Shown here: positions 12,916 through 16,761 of the stretch, in pieces
How the letters are laid out: every line of letters begins with the position of its first letter
Numbering within the stretch: position 1 is the stretch's first letter
Assembly: GCA_040079635.1 (NCBI GenBank)
Contig: JBEBJY010000061.1
Coordinates: 1 to 16,761, forward strand
Direction: 5' to 3'
Length of the DNA stretch: 16,761 nt
Source of the DNA: Aalborgiella sp040079635
GTDB taxonomy: Bacteria; Pseudomonadota; Gammaproteobacteria; Burkholderiales; Burkholderiaceae_C
Position numbers and translations under genes: made by a program
The notes under the pieces: generated by a model
What the model saw: the letters and a program-made list of their open reading frames with translations, nothing else
Database searches by the model: none
Told to the model about the DNA's origin: nothing

Positions 12916-14007
12916 TCAGAGAAGGGGTATCAATATTTTGAAATCCGTCCGCCCTGGCACACTGTCGCATTCAATCAGGCCATTGTGCTGCCCAACAAAG
13001 GTTTGCGCCAATGTGAGCCCCAAACCTGAACCACCATCTCTGCCCGATACTAACGGGTAAAAAATGCGCTCTTTGATTGCTTCCGGTATGCCAGGACCGT
13101 TGTCTATGACATGCAATTCCAGTGCCAATTTATAGCGCTGCTTACCAAATGTCACCTGCCTAGCGATACGGGTTTGCAACAGGATTTCAGCACTTCCTGT
13201 CTGAATCTTCGCGTCCAACGCATAACTGGCGTTGTGCACAATGTTGAGCAAGGCTTGGATTAGCTGCTCGCGGTCGCCTCTGAACTCAGGAATCGAGATA
13301 TCGTACTGGCGTTTGATGGACAAACCTGCAGGAAACTCCGCCAAAACCAAGGAGCGCACACGCTCGCAGACTTCGTGGATATTCACATCTCCCACTACAT
13401 GCGGCTTGCGGTGCGGTGCCAGCAAACGATCAACCAAGGATTGCAAGCGGTCAGCCTCATGGATGATGACTTGCGTGTATTCATGCAAGCTCTTGTCAGA
13501 AATTTCCATCTCAAGCAACTGCGCTGCACCGCGAATGCCGCCCAAGGGGTTTTTTATCTCGTGCGCGAGGTTGCGAATCAGCTCTTTGTTGGCCTGCGCC
13601 TGCTCTTGCGAGCGTTCTTCGCGGTCTTGCTTGGTTTGCTGCTCAATAGGCAGAAGTTCCACCAAAATATCGCCAGCAGTTTCCGTCGGTGTCACGATGA
13701 CGTGAACTGGCATAGGCTCTTGGCCCAAGCGCTTGAGTTTAGCGTCGTAGCGCAGGGTGGCGAATTGGTTGGCGATGGCGCCCGTTAACGCTGAGTCCAT
13801 CAGCTCGGGCTCGGTGAAACAATGCGAGATATGGGTGCCTTGAATCGCACGACGCGACGTGCCTAAAGCATCTTCAAAGGCGGCATTGGCAAAATGTATG
13901 ATGCCGGAGCGTTGAACCACCGCAACCGAGGTGGCCAGTAAATCGAGCGACTTCAAAGCGAGTTCAATTGACGCGAGCTGTGGAACCTTGGTTGCGTCCC
14001 AACTCAC
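12916..14007 (-). CDS. ntrB: Nitrogen regulation sensor histidine kinase NtrB
   Basis: This soluble PAS-type histidine kinase phosphorylates NtrC and is controlled by PII. A PAS domain comes first (LLATSVAVVQRSGIIHFANA and following). Next is the dimerisation/phospho-acceptor region with His in NLAHEIKNPLGGIRGAAQLL (His149 from the GTG start), then the N box around ALLNIVHNASYA, the G1 box VIDNGPGIP and the G2 box GGSGLGLTLAQ. The start is ambiguous. No ATG lies upstream of the PAS domain; candidates are TTG 14043, GTG 14007 (chosen for length) and TTG 13956. The first two overlap the 3' end of the DUF4124 gene, which suggests coupled translation. It is followed by ntrC after 35 nt. Confidence 0.94.
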   Translation of the reverse strand: MSWDATKVPQLASIELALKSLDLLATSVAVVQRSGIIHFANAAFEDALGTSRRAIQGTHISHCFTEPELMDSALTGAIANQFATLRYDAKLKRLGQEPMPVHVIVTPTETAGDILVELLPIEQQTKQDREERSQEQAQANKELIRNLAHEIKNPLGGIRGAAQLLEMEISDKSLHEYTQVIIHEADRLQSLVDRLLAPHRKPHVVGDVNIHEVCERVRSLVLAEFPAGLSIKRQYDISIPEFRGDREQLIQALLNIVHNASYALDAKIQTGSAEILLQTRIARQVTFGKQRYKLALELHVIDNGPGIPEAIKERIFYPLVSGRDGGSGLGLTLAQTFVGQHNGLIECDSVPGRTDFKILIPLL

Positions 14008-14533
14008 GCTTGATACCGGCAATATCGCTGTCGTTACGCGCAATGTTGGCTTTCAATTCGGCAACTCGGTCAACATAACGTTGTGGATTCTTAATCTCAA
14101 GCGCGTTTCTATCGGGCTCGCCGTTGTTATATTCTTTGAGCAGCTCGGCTTGTTTCGCTTCTGCTTTTTTCAACTCAGACTCTAAAATGCCGCGCGAATC
14201 AGAGTCGCGGTTTTTTTGCTCTGCGCTGTCGTTGCGTGGGCTGTTGCTATTACTATTGCTTGTTGTAGCTGCTTTTGGCGTTACCGAAGCAACACGTACA
14301 GGCTCCGCACCACCAACGCGCGTACCTTGCACGACGGTAATATTGCCACCCGTCATCAATGAACAGCCTTTGCTATCCGCTTCCACTTTGTTGTCTGTAA
14401 AGTGCGTAATTTTGTCAACAGGTGGACACCTGTAAACTTTATTCTGTGCAATTGCATAGTTCGCACTCAAAAGCAAGATGCCAATCGAGCATTGCATCGA
14501 TAAGTAAAAACGAACGGCAGGAGTAAATTTCAT
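13964..14533 (-). CDS. DUF4124-like secreted protein with coiled coil
   Basis: This protein of about 189 residues is likely exported. From ATG 14533 there is a signal peptide (MKFTPAVRFYLSMQ, then SIGILLLSANYAIAQ) with cleavage near Ala-Gln. Next is a DUF4124-like beta segment (KVYRCPPVDKITHFTDNKVE), then a low-complexity Ser/Asn linker (TTSNSNSNSPRNDSAEQ). A charged coiled coil follows (ILESELKKAEAKQAELLKEY and RVAELKANIARNDSDIAGI). The frame continues to a TTG at 14560 and an ATG at 14551, but the signal peptide fits 14533 best; no clear Shine-Dalgarno precedes any of them. It is the first gene of an apparent operon with ntrB and ntrC and overlaps the ntrB start. Function unknown; a direct role in nitrogen sensing is not shown. 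Confidence 0.82.
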   Translation of the reverse strand: MKFTPAVRFYLSMQCSIGILLLSANYAIAQNKVYRCPPVDKITHFTDNKVEADSKGCSLMTGGNITVVQGTRVGGAEPVRVASVTPKAATTSNSNSNSPRNDSAEQKNRDSDSRGILESELKKAEAKQAELLKEYNNGEPDRNALEIKNPQRYVDRVAELKANIARNDSDIAGIKRELGRNQGSTARVN

Positions 14534-14577
14534 AACAACATTATCTAACATACCGAACAAATTAACCCTAAAAAAGC

Positions 14578-14615
14578 AAAAAGGACGGCAAAACCTAAGT
14601 TTTACCGTCCTTTTT
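14578..14615 (-). terminator. Rho-independent terminator after glnA
   Basis: A 17-bp stem joins 14578-14594 (AAAAAGGACGGCAAAAC) and 14599-14615 (GTTTTACCGTCCTTTTT) with a 4-nt loop and one mismatch. Read on the - strand the mismatch is a G-U wobble and the stem runs into a U tract, so it terminates glnA. It separates glnA from the DUF4124-ntrB-ntrC unit and could also act on + strand transcripts. Confidence 0.92.
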
Positions 14616-14688
14616 AGTCAACAGAATACTGAATTAGTTCAATAACTTAGTCAGCAAACTTTCCATGACAGGCGTATTTCAGTGAATT

Positions 14689-16104
14689 TTACAAAGAATA
14701 ATACATGTCAAACTCTACTGGGTGAGTCGCCATACGCATGCGTGTGACTTCGCCCATTTTGAGTTCGATGTAGGCATCCAACATGCTGTCGGTGAACACG
14801 CCACCTTTGGTCAAGAACTTGCGGTCTGCGTCGAGGCAATCCAGAGCTTGGTCCAAGCTGTGGCACACGGTTGGGACCAATTTGTCCTCTTCTGGTGGCA
14901 GATGGTACAAGTCTTTGGTAGCTGCTTCACCTGGGTGGATTTTGTTTTCCACGCCGTCCAAACCAGCCATCATCAAGGCTGCGAAGCCGAGGTAAGGGTT
15001 CATCAATGGATCTGGGAAACGCGCTTCAACACGGCGGCCTTTGGGGTTTGCAACGTGTGGAATACGAATCGATGCAGAGCGGTTTTTGGCAGAGTAGGCC
15101 AATTTCACCGGTGCTTCGTAGCCTGGGACCAAACGCTTGTAGCTGTTGGTGCCTGGGTTGGTGATCGCGTTCAAGGCACGGGCGTGCTTAATAATACCGC
15201 CGATGTAGAACAAAGCATATTCTGACAAACCTGCATAGCCGTCGCCAGCGAACAAGTTTTTGCCGTCTTTCCAGATGGACTGGTGCACGTGCATACCTGA
15301 ACCGTTGTCGCCAACGATTGGTTTTGGCATGAATGTCGCGGTTTTGCCGTAGGCATTTGCCACGTTTTGGACCACGTATTTCAAGACTTGCGTCCAGTCA
15401 GCGCGTTCTGTCAATGTGCTGAATTTCGTACCCAATTCGTTTTGGCCTGGGCCTGCAACTTCGTGGTGATGAACTTCAACTGGGATGCCCAATGATTCGA
15501 GAATCAAAGACATTTCAGAGCGCATGTCGTGCATGCTGTCCACTGGTGGCACTGGGAAGTAACCGCCCTTGATGGTTGGACGGTGGCCGTGGTTGTTGCC
15601 TTCCATTTTCGCGCCAGAGTTCCATGGTGCTTCGTATTCGTCAATCTTGAAGAACGAACCAGACATATCGGTGTTCCAGCGAACGCTGTCAAACACGAAG
15701 AATTCTGGCTCTGGACCGAAGTACGCAGTATCGCCCAAGCCAGAAGCTTTCAAATACGCTTCTGCACGCTTGGCTACAGAACGTGGATCGCGGTCGTAAG
15801 CTTTGCCATCAGCAGGCTCAACCACGTCGCAGCTCATGAAGAGTGTTGTTTCTTCGAAGAATGGGTCGATGTTGGCGGTGTTAGCGTCAGGCATCAATTG
15901 CATGTCAGAAGCTTCGATGCCCTTCCAACCAGCGATAGAAGAACCGTCAAACGCATGGCCTGAGGTGAATTTGTCTTCGTCAAAGTGAGACACAGGCACG
16001 GTCACGTGCTGTTCTTTGCCACGGGTATCGGTAAAGCGGAAGTCAACAAACTTGACCTCGTTATCTTTAACCATTTTCATCACATCAGCGACGGTCTTTG
16101 CCAT
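14689..16104 (-). CDS. glnA: Glutamine synthetase type I
   Basis: This 471-residue GSI enzyme makes glutamine from glutamate, ammonia and ATP in the cytoplasm and assembles as a dodecamer. Signatures: HAFDGSSIAGWKGIEASDM (beta-Grasp domain), YFGPEPEFFVFD (metal ligands), VAGPGQNELGTKF, the ATP-binding KPIVGDNGSGMHVHQS, NRSASIRIP, and RRVEARFPDPLMNPYL. The adenylylation tyrosine is present in DLYHLPPEE (about Tyr400), so activity is probably adjusted by GlnE in response to PII. Start ATG 16104 follows AGGAG at ideal spacing; the TTG at 16107 immediately before is unlikely. Transcription probably starts from the sigma-54 promoter at 16153-16168 and ends at the terminator 14578-14615. Confidence 0.98.
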   Translation of the reverse strand: MAKTVADVMKMVKDNEVKFVDFRFTDTRGKEQHVTVPVSHFDEDKFTSGHAFDGSSIAGWKGIEASDMQLMPDANTANIDPFFEETTLFMSCDVVEPADGKAYDRDPRSVAKRAEAYLKASGLGDTAYFGPEPEFFVFDSVRWNTDMSGSFFKIDEYEAPWNSGAKMEGNNHGHRPTIKGGYFPVPPVDSMHDMRSEMSLILESLGIPVEVHHHEVAGPGQNELGTKFSTLTERADWTQVLKYVVQNVANAYGKTATFMPKPIVGDNGSGMHVHQSIWKDGKNLFAGDGYAGLSEYALFYIGGIIKHARALNAITNPGTNSYKRLVPGYEAPVKLAYSAKNRSASIRIPHVANPKGRRVEARFPDPLMNPYLGFAALMMAGLDGVENKIHPGEAATKDLYHLPPEEDKLVPTVCHSLDQALDCLDADRKFLTKGGVFTDSMLDAYIELKMGEVTRMRMATHPVEFDMYYSL

Positions 16105-16152
16105 CAAAATCTCCTAAAACGCCATTTGGCGGGTTGATAAAACAAACTATGA

Positions 16153-16168
16153 AGCATGAATTGTGCCA
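16153..16168 (-). promoter_or_regulatory. Sigma-54 promoter of glnA
   Basis: Read on the - strand: TGGCAC, 5 bases (AATTC), ATGCT. This keeps the GG of the -24 box and the GC of the -12 box with exact spacing (consensus TGGCAC-N5-TTGCW). The expected transcript start is near 16143, about 40 nt before the ATG. A weaker sigma-70 candidate lies farther upstream on the same strand (-35 TTGTAA at 16250-16255, -10 AATAAT at 16226-16231, spacing 18). Confidence 0.85.
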
Positions 16169-16315
16169 ATCAGCATCTTGCAGATACCCATTTGCGCTTT
16201 CAGCCTCACACCACTAAATCATTTAATTATTGAAATTAACTCTGGGATTTTACAAGTTTCCCTGCCCGAAAATAGCTCAATTCAGGCAGAAACAAAAATT
16301 TACTCGTTATTGAAA

Positions 16316-16332
16316 TGCATTATTTTGGTGCA
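16316..16332. promoter_or_regulatory. NtrC enhancer-like site upstream of glnA
   Basis: TGCATTATTTTGGTGCA has the length and half-sites of known NtrC boxes (TGCAC...GGTGCA) and is nearly identical to the type found at enterobacterial glnA. It lies about 180 bp upstream of the inferred sigma-54 transcript start, a usual enhancer distance. A second, weaker TGCG...CGCA inverted pair occurs at about 16343-16358 and reaches the end of the neighbouring gene. Confidence 0.75.
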
Positions 16333-16350
16333 ATAAAACCAATGCGATAT

Positions 16351-16761
16351 TTAACGCACCATTTCGGGGCCTAGTTTTGTATCCAACTTGTGCAGCCCTG
16401 CCAACATGGCTGGATAAGCTTTGTTGACCGCTTCCGGCTCACCCTTCACGCCCAGTTCTATATGGCGTCCGTAGGTCGGGTGATCCACGCTCGGCAAGCT
16501 GAAAATTTTGATATCTGCGTGCTCGCGCTCCAGCGAAATCATCAGCGGCGTTAATGCTGCCTCCATAGAGCCGAACACAATCACTGATTTTTCAATATAC
16601 GTCGATTTTTGAAATAAGTGCCCGTATTGCGTATCCAGCACTGATGCCACCATAGGCCAAGCCATCACAGGAAACCCCGGTACAAAGTGAACTGCACCAA
16701 GTCCGGTATTACCCACACAGCTAAAGCCCGGTATCTTGTTGTACGGGTTCAGAATAATCTG
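16351..16761 (-). CDS. Molybdopterin-binding domain protein (MoaB/CinA N-terminal type), partial
   Basis: The reading frame stays open to the right edge of the window, so the N-terminus is missing; 136 residues are seen. The first visible residues are QIILNPYNKIPGFSC, then VGNTGLGAVHFVPGFPVMAW, which matches the proofreading/PGFP region of competence/damage-inducible CinA-type domains (NxxGxAPG, FxLPGVP-like). Later parts include HADIKIFSLPSVDHPTYGRH and a terminal MVR. The short C-terminal end shows no nicotinamide-amidase (CinA C) domain, so this is the stand-alone molybdopterin-binding form. A GTG at 16716 is internal and not the true start. It is transcribed in the same direction as glnA, with the glnA control region following it. 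Confidence 0.82.
   Translation of the reverse strand, partial: QIILNPYNKIPGFSCVGNTGLGAVHFVPGFPVMAWPMVASVLDTQYGHLFQKSTYIEKSVIVFGSMEAALTPLMISLEREHADIKIFSLPSVDHPTYGRHIELGVKGEPEAVNKAYPAMLAGLHKLDTKLGPEMVR

Noticed and set aside
14722..15225. Open frame of 167 codons on the + strand opposite glnA
   Set aside because: It is antisense to a highly conserved gene, His/Trp/Phe-rich, with no motifs; a codon-bias shadow.
16316..16358. Second NtrC box at 16343-16358 as a confident feature
   Set aside because: The TGCG...CGCA halves match the consensus poorly and overlap the end of the neighbouring gene; only mentioned as a weak possibility.

Overview
The window is a piece of betaproteobacterial chromosome, most likely Burkholderiales and close to Comamonadaceae. 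The basis is the protein style and content: a PPi-dependent phosphofructokinase, an orphan Bug/TctC binding protein, a glnA / DUF4124 / ntrB / ntrC block, and a GC-rich background. I cannot name the genus with confidence. All genes are protein-coding. I see no rRNA, tRNA, CRISPR array, insertion sequence or phage gene. No gene-free stretch exceeds about 250 bp.

Layout. (1) 57-1337: pfp. (2) 1411-4892: an accessory-looking stretch. It holds a two-gene cassette of an unrecognised 257-residue protein overlapping a PIN-domain nuclease, then two GAATTC-centred palindromes, a D-2-hydroxyglutarate/D-lactate-type FAD dehydrogenase, and a ccdAB toxin-antitoxin operon with a readable promoter and operator-like repeats. 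(3) 4979-7985: an AhpD-like peroxidase-family gene (-), an MFS permease (+) and an orphan Bug-family periplasmic binding protein (-). These are separated by three copies of a short hairpin-forming repeat; a fourth copy lies at 11163. (4) 8082-11107: a + strand housekeeping group of thyA, a small membrane protein, folA, xthA and a DUF486 membrane protein. A strong terminator sits immediately before the folA start codon. (5) 11222-16107: the nitrogen-control block on the - strand, glnA, then terminator, then DUF4124 protein - ntrB - ntrC. A sigma-54 promoter and an NtrC enhancer-like site lie upstream of glnA. (6) 16351 to the right edge: a partial MoaB/CinA-type molybdopterin-binding domain gene (-).

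How the parts work together. thyA and folA form the dTMP/folate cycle: ThyA turns methylene-THF into DHF and FolA regenerates THF. NtrB/NtrC respond to nitrogen status and activate sigma-54 transcription, and the glnA upstream region carries both the promoter and the enhancer expected for that loop. GlnA keeps its adenylylation tyrosine. The least explained parts are the PIN-nuclease cassette (clearly AT-richer than pfp, GTGA start/stop overlap, non-canonical partner), the ccdAB control region, the dispersed hairpin repeat and the insertions in NtrC.
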